From contig OY783210.1 of the NCBI GenBank assembly GCA_963678705.1, positions 17,733,331 through 17,797,330 on the forward strand: a DNA stretch of 64,000 nt, in the 5' to 3' direction. The stretch comes from Panorpa germanica (Eukaryota > Arthropoda > Insecta > Mecoptera > Panorpidae). This document shows positions 35,497 to 45,754 of the stretch, piece after piece. The translations under genes and the position numbers were made by a program. The notes below the pieces were generated by a model. The model worked only from the letters and a program-made list of their open reading frames with translations. It did not search any database and was not told where the DNA came from. Positions within the stretch are counted from its first letter, which is position 1, and each line of letters begins with the position of its first letter.

Positions 35497-36750
35497 AACA
35501 CTGTAATAAAATAAATACAAATCTAAAACTAAAAATAACCCACGCATCTAAACTCTCACATACTGTCTATGCATTTCATATACTCGTATTTTTATATTTA
35601 AAACTAATGAACGATATTTTAGTAAATAAAAATAATCTCAAAGGATTTTTTATTTTCTTTGTAACATAAACTAACATCAAAGTGCGACGTGTCGTTTGTC
35701 TTTCAACGTGAGAGTTATTATTATTAATTATAAATATGTTGATTTTTTATATTAATTTTGTTATTTTATTTTATTTTCTTTTATAGATCACACATTTTAA
35801 AACATTCATTCATGGTATTATACCATAATGTTTATTGGTTTTGGATGGAAGCATACTAATTATATTTATAATTAGTATTCAAATTGAGTAACTGTTGATT
35901 GCATTTGTAATTAGTAGTATTTTAATTTAAGCAATGTAATTATTTTTTACTATGGTGGAATAAATCATGAAATTAGTAAAAATATACTTTTATAAATTAC
36001 CTGTAATATGTTTTTTGTATAACAGCGTACACATTTAAATTAACCTACAAAAATATTGATATATTTACTCGTTCATTAGTTTTGTTTCAGTATGTCAGCG
36101 GTTCCAAACCTTATATTTCTCTCACACTCTTTAATACGGGTACACATTTTTGATAGACATTCTCAGATTAATTTATAAAAAAGGGAGATGTATGAAATTT
36201 GTTTTACCAACCACTGCTAAGAGAAAATAGCAATAAAATCGTCATTTTGGTCCTTATTTTGTCCTTATACCCAAATTAGGTATAAAAGTATATTTACCAC
36301 ATTTTTTGTCTTCGTCTGCGAAGATTCGCTGTCAATGCCTTATTTTTTGATATTTATTTATGAAAATTTCTCAAAGTATTCTTCAAATGTTATTTTATCA
36401 TGTAGTAATTAAAGAAATAATTGTATATTAACTTCGAAAATATGCTATAATTAAAAATATAACACAATTTTAACAAAACAATAAATTATATAATTTTTTT
36501 GCTAAATTTTAGTTTTACAAATAAAACTTATTATTACATAAACTCTATTTACAAACAGGATGAAAGATTAATAGAGTAGCATATTATTTATTTCACTTTT
36601 GTTGATTAAATTGTCAAAGGATTTTTAGCTTTACTGAAAACTAATTTATGGGATATGTACTTACTCATTAGACAATTAAAATAAACACTATTTAGTGCAC
36701 ACATATTAAGAGACCCCTTCTGTTACTTATTTGTTTTGATCTAGAATTCG
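35497..36750. other. Non-coding stretch with a short dispersed repeat
   Basis: 36300-36410 (GTCTGCGAAGATTCGCTGTC, AATGCCTTATTT) matches 51530-51620 in order. Otherwise AT-rich with no gene. A palindrome ATGGTATTATACCAT lies at about 35813. Confidence 0.45.
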
Positions 36751-36752
36751 AA

Positions 36753-37220
36753 GACGGATTTACACTAGATTAAATTAACAATACCTACTGATAAGATGCA
36801 AAATATATGAAACTACCCAAGAGAAACATAACACCAAAAGACAATACTTATATACAGGACGGCCTTGGCCATTGCGTGGCCCCGGGTAGCAGATCTTTGC
36901 GAGACCCCGGGCGCCAGAATTTTGCGAGGCCCCGAGGTGGCAGATCTTTGCGAGGCATTTCAAATCTGCAAATTATATTTTCTTTGGACTACTGGTTTTT
37001 GAGTTATCGGAATTTTATAGGTCAAATTATGAAAAAAAAAAATATTTTCGCCGTGAAAAAAAATAATATTTTCGCGGCGAAAAAGACAATATTTCCGCCA
37101 AAAATAATATTTAAAATTTTAATTCTATCTATTAATATATGTATATTTTTTGCGCCCCTAATGACACAATAACAGCGCCACAAATTTCTAAAACACAATA
37201 AGTCTAGTGTAAATCCGGCT
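36753..37220. mobile_element. MITE with GCCGGATTTACACTAGA ends and a GC-rich core
   Basis: The left end is GACGGATTTACACTAGATTA and the right end, reverse-complemented, GCCGGATTTACACTAGACTT. Inside lies a GC-rich patch at 36858-36957 with three imperfect units (GGCCCCGGGTAGCAGATCTT, ACCCCGGGCGCCAGAATTTT, GCCCCGAGGTGGCAGATCTT), each followed by TGCGAG. AT-rich repeats of AATATTTTCGCCG(T/C)GAAA then follow. The frame at 36807-37172 spans GC-rich and AT-rich repeats and is not a gene. Target duplication is unclear. Confidence 0.65.
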
Positions 37221-37815
37221 TTTACTTTTAATTGTCAAACGAAATAGTTGTGGACTTAAACAGTGCGTAGTATATAAAACAAACTGCATATATTTGTAAA
37301 GTCTAGTCGCGCACAGTCCCTAGATTCTTAGACTACTTACCACCAGAGTTAGTTGTGTTTGTCTGGTCGGGGTGTTCTGCATTTGTACAAGAAGAATAAT
37401 GTAGTAGAACACTATTTAAAGTAAGGACCACCTTCCTTGTTAAGCCTTGCTATAATTAGATCTCGCTCAAAATAATAAAAACACTAACGAGGAAGATACG
37501 TGGGTATTCTATAAAAACTTTGGATATTTTAGGCATGTTTAGATTTAACCTTTTTCGCTGTTATTTTAAGTACTTTTAAAAAGCGAAATATTTGTTCTTT
37601 AAAGAATTTTTATAGAGAATTTTAATTGATTTGGGCTAGAATGGATATAGTTTGTTTCTAAAACTAAAACTATCTAATAAATGATTGTAGTTTGTTGCTT
37701 TGTCCCTGACTTTCGGCTTAGTAAATATACAATGACGCTTTTAAACTTTTTTTTTACATTTAATTACTATCCTCTTACTATCCTATTACTAATAGACACC
37801 GTTCTATGCGAATTT
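37221..37815. other. Non-coding stretch
   Basis: Nothing recognised. Confidence 0.5.
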
Positions 37816-37824
37816 TCCATTACT

Positions 37825-38060
37825 TAAAAAAATGCTGGAAGTCTATTTCTGTAAGCTTGTTCATGACGCGTTCCAATTTTTCTTTCACAGCCTCAACGGT
37901 CTGAAATTTTGCTCCTTGATACTTTTCATAGATCCCCTTGTGGAATATATAAAAGTCAAGTTTCCACAGTGGTTTCTCCAAGTTTCATATGAAGTTTCAC
38001 GACAATTTGTTGCTCTATTAAAACATTTACCAATTTTCCAGCAAAACAAAAAAATACACA
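37825..38060 (-). pseudogene. Decayed mariner-like transposase remnant
   Basis: On the minus strand the piece from about 38015 reads EQQIVVKLHMKLGETTVET then a stop, resembling the N-terminal EQR..IKFC.KLGKS..ET phrase of mariner transposases. From about 37908 another frame reads QTVEAVKEKLERVMNKLTEI followed by DFQHF, resembling the C-terminal end, where a run of charged helix precedes (D/E)FQ. The two lie about 60 bp apart, so the catalytic middle is deleted. The 129-codon plus-strand frame across this region is antisense to it and is not a gene. Confidence 0.4.
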
Positions 38061-38229
38061 TATGGTATACAATCAAAGGCCACTATCACATTACTAAGTC
38101 TATAGGCACGGAAGGGACGACAATTAAAGAGAATGGGTCAAGCTACAGAGCTGTCAGTCAAACGACTTTGAGCATGCGTACTTCGTCTGTAGTAACATTA
38201 GCAGCGATACCTCGTGTATAGATTGGTAG

Positions 38230-41200
38230 GATTTGGGAGATGGATATAATAACAACTTTTGATACTTGGGTTTGCACTGCTGTGTTATTCCAAAGGTTGA
38301 ACATCGTTAGGCAGATTCAGGATTTAGATGCTAGCGATGCGTTTGAGTATAAAATATAAAAGCCGATAGAAGCTGTTAAAAACAACCGAAACGGTGGCGT
38401 GCTTCAAATTATCTAGTTCACAGGGTTTGTTTTCTCTCGAGTATCCAAACTTTGCAATAGATTTTTAATCTATATCACGATAAGATATAATTTGACTGAA
38501 ATTTTCCACTCTCACGTTGTTTTTGGACAAGAACATTCCGTAAGATATATTAAAGGTTAATGTGTGGCCTCCAGAAAACAAGTGTGACCCTTTTACATCA
38601 CGAAGAATAAAGCAATTGCGTAAACTACGAATTGGTTAGATATTTTTAGCGACAGATTTCCTAGACTAGTAAGAATGTTATTTAATTAGATTTTTTATGA
38701 ATGGATATTTATATTAAAACGTATAAATACAAATAAATATAAACACAAAGTTCTTTAGAACATATTTTCTTATTTTTATTAAAATAATATTTTACAATAT
38801 TTTCTGTCTTTATTATTAAATTTTTCATAAACATTTTTTGTAATATTTCATAACAAATAACGACGCGCCATAGCTGCTATGTTTATAAATAATATACTTT
38901 TTAATTTACTATCTTTTTAGCAAAACATTATTTTTAGATTTAAATAAGAATTTGCGCAGTTTTATAACGCATAGTTTATCCTTAGAGAGGGAGCATAAAT
39001 TATCGTTTTTTCATTATAAAATACTAACTAGTTTTGAACAACGACAGGAAATATTTATTATCATATGCTCAAACAATAAGAAATTAATTGGTAATATTAC
39101 TAAAAAATTAGTTTTAAGAGAAGAACATACATCGTATATTAATAAATTTATTATACATATAAACTATATTATATAAATGTAAATTTAAAATAAGTGCTTT
39201 TGTCTTGTTGCTAGATATTAAGGTAAATTTTCTATACTTAACATTAACTAAAATTATTCTTAATAATTGTTAGTTTCACCCTAAGTAACCTGTTATTTTT
39301 ATTATCGTTTAATATTTCTTTGAATAATTTCAAAATAATACCCACTAACTAGAATAGATTTACACTGAAAAGAACTTTTTAAAGAAATATTTAACTAATT
39401 AATTAATAATGTATTATCATTCCACATAAATTATATTTTCATGAACCAACAAGCGATTATTCTAAGTTCGCTGTGTTCTATTTGGACTCAGCTAAACATC
39501 TTTTCCATATCTGTTATATCTGACAAATTTTATACTAATTTAAAAATAAAATTGATTGTTATTTTATGTTTCGTCAACCATTTCTCATGTATTATTACAC
39601 ACTGTCTTCTTTTTCAACGAATTCACTTTAAGACATCTACTAATTCTTCAAATGTGTGAACACTCACACAAGCTAGGGTGCTAAATCAATGGATTATCAC
39701 TTAGACTACTTATCTTAGTGAATAGTTTAAAGGAAAATAATACGTATTTCATGTTTTCCGCATAGTTTTCCGATTCCTTATTCCTTGCTTTATACAACTG
39801 GCGTTTAATAGTGGTGTTCAAATGATATCGATGTAGTAAATATAAAAATTCTTGAAATAAATATCGATGTAGCATTTAGAGCAAGTCCTTAGTGAAATAG
39901 TTAAAATATTTGCTAACGATATTCTAAAAACTAATTGTTTTTCAATTAGAATTCTACAATTCTTCTCGTTCTTGCATTTTCGCTAAATGTTATTCTTAAT
40001 CACCACACCGGGGTATTCTTTAACAGATACTCTTTTATCTGGAAGGACTATATGTTTAACTTCTTTAATTAAATTAATCATTATAAGTTTTTACAATGTC
40101 TATTTCTATAGGATATTTATTATGTAAATTTCTTGGAAATTTTTATTTCAAAATTACAATATTGTGGAAGATGCTAACGCAAAATTTGTAAGTTGTAGAT
40201 TTACTATAAATTGAAAATATTAAGAGAACGTTATACACATTACAACTGAAGCCCTAATTTGACAAATGACACAAAGACTTTTCAAACTGAGTCGCTCAAA
40301 AGCTAAGCCAAAGTCCATTTTTTTATATTTTCTGATTTTTGTAAATTTTATAAGATAAATAATATTCTTTTTTGTTGTTAAAAGATTTACTCGTCTTTCT
40401 TATATTATGAAAGGTTGGAATACTTATTTTATAGCTCGTAAATATTTATTTTCTTGATTTTCTTTTTCTTTGATTTAATCGCATTGGCTTCTGAGCAACT
40501 CAAGAATTCTATACTCGTATCAATGTAGCACAATTTTTGTTTTTAAAACTATTTTATACAAGAGATTTGAAGTAAAATATCGATGTATACTTATCGATAA
40601 TTTCTTCTATGATATTACAAATCGATAATATAATCGATGTTCAACATGAAACTTACAAATAAGTTCACATCACTATGGTATACTTAACGCAACGCGCACA
40701 GCTTTTATGGCACACGCACCCACATTAATTATGTTTAATGTTTTTCGTTTCACGCACACACCCACGCAATTGAAATTTTATTCTTTTAAGTGGAATTAAA
40801 GAATCATTTTTTCTAAGTTACTTCACCATCTGGTGCCCTTGTGGATTCAAAATGATTATTTAAATTATTTCCGAGTGGCGTTTTGATTTTTTATTAGAAT
40901 TGAATTATAGTGTTTTATGTTTTTTGAATGTAAACAATACGGATATTATCAGAATTAATATTTGAGTTGTAAATAACTTTGAGTAAATTCTTTTTCTTTA
41001 ATTAGGTGTTATTTATTTGGCATCTGTTCCACATAAATAACAATAATAAAGCATTTCTTTTTATCTCTCACCAATTAATTCAATTGTACTTTGACCTTTC
41101 TTTCTCTTTTGTAACACAGTTTGTTTCCTTGGAAAAATGCAATCTGCAAAATGCAGCGTATTTGAATAGAAATTATTTCCTACTTGTCTACTTTGAAAAC

Positions 41201-41280
41201 CACTTAGATCGATTTACATGGTAAACCAAAAATGGATGCTTATTTTTAACTATATATTAAAGGAAATAAAAGTCATTAAT
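38230..41280. other. Long AT-rich non-coding stretch
   Basis: The largest frame (38952-39176, +) has no identifiable motif. ATCGAT words cluster at 39828-39865 and 40578-40640 and include a perfect TATCGATA at 40592-40599. In Drosophila TATCGATA is the DRE promoter element; no adjacent transcription start is evident here. Confidence 0.4.
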
Positions 41281-41365
41281 TATAATCTGGAACATTACTG
41301 ATAATATGCAAAACATACGAAGCTATCCGAGTAAAGCACAACATCAAACGACAATTACAAGATGT
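41281..41365 (+). repeat. Fragment shared with the MITE at 36753
   Basis: TACTGATAATATGCAAAACA, then TACGAAGCTATCC and ACAACATCAAACGACAAT match TACTGATAAGATGCAAAATA and onward at 36785-36850 in the same orientation. No termini are present. Confidence 0.5.
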
Positions 41366-42534
41366 CATGACAGACAACCCGATCAAAATTATGAACAAGT
41401 TATAAAAGCACAACAAACGTAAAATATAATAAAACAATAAAGAAAGAAAAAAGATTGCACTACCTCTAACAAAACTTCAATTTTATAGATTTAAGATAAT
41501 AAAATATCTTAAATGTGAATTACTTTATATTATACTTTTATGAGATAAAGTTTAATATAAGTATAAAACTTTTATATTTTCTATTAAAATAAAGTGATCT
41601 TTCTTAGTTTAATCTTTAGTCTTCTATGACATGAATATAATTTAACAGTACATTAAATATATAGATTCTTTATAGAGCAATCTATCAATAAATGAAAATA
41701 CTCTATTTTAAGTATCCAATACCTATTAAATATAGTTAGGTTATTATAGTTATTTTTATTGCATTTTATCATCTTATTAAAATAAAGGTGTATTTGATAA
41801 TACTTTGTATACCTTTCATCTTATCATATATCTAACCGTTAAATATTGACTGCTAGTAATAACCCGGTATAGTCTATCTAAATATAATCTAGAATACTAA
41901 AAAGTGACATATTTATTTCAAAAAACATTTATACAAAATTCAAATAATATAAAAGTCGCGGGTTATATGACAGCTACCGACTGCAGCGCCTCTAGCGACG
42001 AACGTTAGTTGAAGTTATTGCATAATAATAGAGTGACAGTTCTTTTTTTGTGTTAATTAATTTACAAATTATTGATTATTAATCATGTTTGTCATGAAAA
42101 AAGTATTCATTATTGATTTATGAAACTATAACAAATACATTTAATATAAAACATTGCATGTATCGAGGTTTATTAATAATAAAGTTTTAACAAGTGGTTG
42201 TGATACAAAGTGATGACATTGATGAAAAGTGTTATAAATATATACTTGACATTTTTAAAATAAATAACTTTATTTTACATAAATTATAATGTAAAATTTA
42301 CTATATATTTCTCACATTCTACTGCTTGTAATATTTACAACAGTGTATATGTTGTCATTTCTATTTGACGTTTATACATATCTCGGACCCTTCTCTGTAT
42401 GTCGAGTGTTCTATATTGTAAAATACTTATATTCCATTAATGGTTGAATTTGTTGTTATGATTAATTGAAATTCTTAAAGATCAAGACATTTATAGTCAA
42501 ATGTGTAAAATAAAGTTATTTTTGTGATCAAGTA
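41366..42534. other. Non-coding stretch upstream of the candidate exon
   Basis: A less AT-rich island at 41956-42015 (GTCGCGGGTTATATGACAGC, CGACTGCAGCGCCTCTAGCG) could be promoter-proximal. There is no TATA/Inr pair I would defend. Any 5' leader between it and 42535 is undefined. Confidence 0.3.
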
Positions 42535-42601
42535 ATGTGCATAACTTGTGGTATGTGTAGCGACGGGCTTCCACATGAACACTCCAGAATGAAATTTCAA
42601 G
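42535..42601 (+). CDS. Candidate first coding exon of an unidentified gene
   Basis: ATG at 42535 opens a frame starting MCITCG; a second in-frame ATG lies at 42553 and a third gives MKFQ at the end. The frame is open to a donor CAAG|GTTAGT at 42601/42602, so the exon is 67 nt and ends in phase 1. The second half (GCGACGGGCTTCCACATGAA) is clearly less AT-rich than its surroundings. Its leftover G joins the AA of the microexon at 50309 to make GAA (Glu), giving HSRMKFQ-EDLATLTL with no stop. I do not recognise the protein. Evidence is splice motifs, phase and composition only; transcript data would decide it. Confidence 0.35.
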
Positions 42602-44642
42602 GTTAGTTTTGTTTTGATTTCAATTTGCTGGAACTTGTTTTACTAGTTTAAAATATTTGTACGATTTAAATAAATAGTACTGATTAGATACATATATTTG
42701 TATAAGTACTATCTTATTGCCGATATGTTGTTAGATATAAGTAAGTTAAATAGGATTTAGGAGTGATTTAAAAAATGCAATGACATTTGAGGTTATTTGT
42801 AAATACATACTCTGTTGCTCTTTACATATTACTTGCGTTCGTTCAATGTATGGTAAAACATCAAGTTCTCAATTCTGTCAGAACTATTAAGATTTTGTAT
42901 TTGACAATATGACCTTTGCTGTCATCAACAAACGGAATCATCAAAATTTATATTGTGGGGCTCATAAGCCTGTGACATTATTATGATTACACTTTCCTTC
43001 CATGTAGTAATACGTATTATGTAATACATAATGACGTGACATATTAGGAATCTTTTAATTACTTCATATATTCATTTGTATATAGATAATAGAGCTAAGC
43101 ACCAATAAATTAACAGTGTTTTTGTTTTAAAACTAATAAATTTACGTTTTGTTTTATATTTTCCATTTTTGATAAAAGAATATTTATTTGCTGACGTAGT
43201 TTCATGAATTTAAGAGGTACCTTTCTAATGTCAACTAGACTATTTGTATTCTGCGACCGTTTATGCGGTCAGATAAAAAACCGCACGTTCTAAAATGTCA
43301 TCCTGTCTAGTCTACCGTCTAAGATATGTGCTTTCAACATATCCTTTATGATTTTTTAGTTAATTTGTCAATTCATTTCTCTTTTATCACATGAAATAAA
43401 ATAATCCAAAAGAAAATATATACTCTGTCAGATAGTAAAAATATTTAAGGAGAAAATGTAATCAAGTTTTTTTTTGTTTCATTACTTAGACAGATTAAAC
43501 TGCTGACGAGACATCGATATCGATATCGATAGCGAGACATTAATTTGTGAATCTACTTTATCAAAATATAGTTAATAAGTATGTTGTATAAAAAATCTTA
43601 AGTAATGAATCGGCTAGCCGTTATGAGAGTAAGAAAATTAATGAACGGTAACTATATTGACAGATTTAGAAAACATTGAATTAGTTTTAGATAAAATGAT
43701 ATATCCTTATGTCATTTAGGTTTTTTACGTGACTCAAATTGTTTAGTTACGATATTGCAATTTACACAGTATTGTACTATTCAATAAGATACAATTTGCA
43801 CTGCAATAAGTTCTGCAAAGATATTAATCCGTGCTCCAATTTGGTTCTCTTGGGTTTGTGAAATGTGTAAATGTGTATGAGTAAAAAATTAAAAAACATT
43901 ATTTAGTATTGCTAAGTTTTTACTTGCATTTTTAATCGAAATTAAGCATAGATGACAAATTGTTAAAGTGTAAGGTTGAATCTATAGATCTATAAGTTCA
44001 AAATTTTCGATTTATTAACTTTTAATACTTTTTTAATTTCTTCCGGATTGTCTGAAAGCATGTCCTTTTGTTCACCACTGCTGTTGTGTTTTGTTCTTTG
44101 CGTTTAATATTGTGGGCAGGTTACTAGTAGATAATGGACTGTTATTTGCGTCTGACAGTTGCTGCACTGTGCGGAGCTGTTGTTTTACTGATTAAATGTT
44201 GATGCGTCAATCTCGTATGTCCTGTTTTTAGTCTGAAGATGGCTTTTTCGAATTCTCTATTGTTTTGATAAGAAGTTTCCCACTTTTTTGTATTGTCCTT
44301 AATTTCAATTTGCTGTTACTTATCGAGTTTTAATAACACGATAAATCATCCTAAACATTGCAAAACATCTTACCTTTTTAGGAATTAATTTAAACTAGTT
44401 GCTTACATTTTAACAAAATATTTACATTATAGAAATCATCAATTATCTTTTGTTAAAACATTATTACACCAAAAAACACTTTTGAAATCGCGAATAAAAT
44501 CGAGAATACAAAGATATAATTTTGCGCATAAAAATATTATTTAATAACGAAATTTCTTAACTTCTTTTGACTCTAATTCAAATAGTACAGTTGCTTAACA
44601 TGAAATATGAGACATTAAACTAGTTCTGTTAATGATTTAACA
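42602..44642 (+). other. Presumed intron, 5' part
   Basis: No frame or exon-like island is visible. Two overlapping TATCGATA motifs occur at 43518-43531 inside (ATCGAT)n. If the exon calls hold, this belongs to an intron running from 42602 to 50308. Confidence 0.3.
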
Positions 44643-45754
44643 CAGCGTTTCTCAAAGTGTGGGGCGCGACCCCCAAGGGGGGCGCAATGATGGCTCAGGG
44701 GGGGCCCAAAGCTTGGTTGAAAAATTAATTAAATTTACTTACAAAATAATAAAGCAAACTTTTTATTTTTAAAATTACAACAAGTGTATAATTTTTAGTC
44801 AAAGTCGTAAGAGTGCCGAACATTTTATACTTTTTAGTTTATCAGAAAATACAGAAAAAAGATGCAAACCTGTTGCAATGGACTGAAAAGGTGAAAAGCT
44901 TTGTAATGAAGCTAAGTTTGTACGAGGGCGGTCTGTAAAGTGACAATTTGGAGCTATTTTCTAATCTTAAAATTATGATTGAAAAAATGGATCTCAAAAC
45001 TATTTCAACCAATGCAAAGAAATGCTTTCTTAAACACGTAGAAATCCTCAAATCTCGTTTTGAAAAATATTTTAATGAGAACTTGGATGGTTTGGCATGG
45101 ATTCAAAACCCGTTCAAACCATCAGTCGATGAGTGCTCCCTCAACACGAAGGAAAAAGAAAATCCCATTGACCTCCAAGGTGACACTGGACTTGAAATGA
45201 AGTTTAAAGAATCTTCTTTCACATGCTTCTGGATTGGTGTACAAAAGGAACACCCAATTTTGAGTGAAAGGGCATTGAAAATACTCACTCCATTCGCCAC
45301 CACTTATTCTTGTGAAACTGAGTTTTCTGCTCTAGCTGCCATGGAGAGTAAATATCGCTCAAGACTGGATGCGACCAAGGAATTCAGAATAGCGTTATCA
45401 GAACTGACACCGCATTTCAAGAAACTATGCGCAGAAAAAAAACAAGCACATCCTTCACACTGAAGCTCTTTTTATTATTATTGCTTTGACTTACAAATAA
45501 CAATTATGTACTATGGTAGCTAAAATAATTAAATAAATTGTAATTCTTTGTATAGAATTTGTTGCTTGATTACGATTAAACCTATTGCCCCATTAGAGTA
45601 TGCATAGAATGTGCAAAACTTAACTAAAAACAAATTGACTGTATAATGTCAAATGCGACTTCCTTATAATATATAGTACGTTTACATGTAGGGGGGCCCG
45701 GCTTACAGCTGGATTATGCAGGGGGGCTCTAAGTAAAAAGTTTGAGAACCGCTG
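44643..45754 (+). mobile_element. hAT/ZBED-like element with TIRs and a perfect 8-bp duplication
   Basis: The left end is CAGCGTTTCTCAAAGTGTGG and the right end, reverse-complemented, CAGCGGTTCTCAAACTTTTT. Both are flanked by ATTTAACA (44635-44642 and 45755-45762), the 8-bp duplication expected of hAT transposition. GC-rich sub-terminal tracts (GCGCGACCCCCAAGGGGGGC and GGGGGGCCCGGCTTACAGC) follow the TIRs. At 1112 bp it is far shorter than an autonomous hAT and keeps only the C-terminal part of the transposase, so it is an internally deleted derivative. It sits in the presumed intron. Confidence 0.9.
44826..45463 (+). pseudogene. hAT (ZBED5/FAM200-like) transposase C-terminal half
   Basis: One frame runs from about 44826 to the stop at 45461-45463 and is broken only by TAA at 44936-44938, where a single base change from CAA or similar would explain the stop. 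Upstream of it the frame reads KIQKKDANLLQW and FVMKLSLYEGGL; downstream SDNLELFSNLKIM. Near the C-terminus FTCFWIGVQKEHPILSERAL, TPFATTYSCETEFSAL and SKYRSRL form the hAT dimerisation region, ending with LCAEKKQAHPSH. This closely resembles the tail of domesticated ZBED5/FAM200-type proteins. The zinc finger and most of the catalytic domain are absent. Confidence 0.85.

Noticed and set aside
36807..37172. 121-codon plus-strand frame
   Set aside because: Runs across the GC-rich core and Lys/Phe-rich AT repeats of a MITE.
37832..38221. 129-codon plus-strand frame
   Set aside because: Antisense to mariner-like phrases on the minus strand; no recognisable protein on the plus strand.
38952..39176. 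74-codon frame with coding-like charge pattern
   Set aside because: No domain, no splice or promoter context, no repeat partner; cannot be supported.
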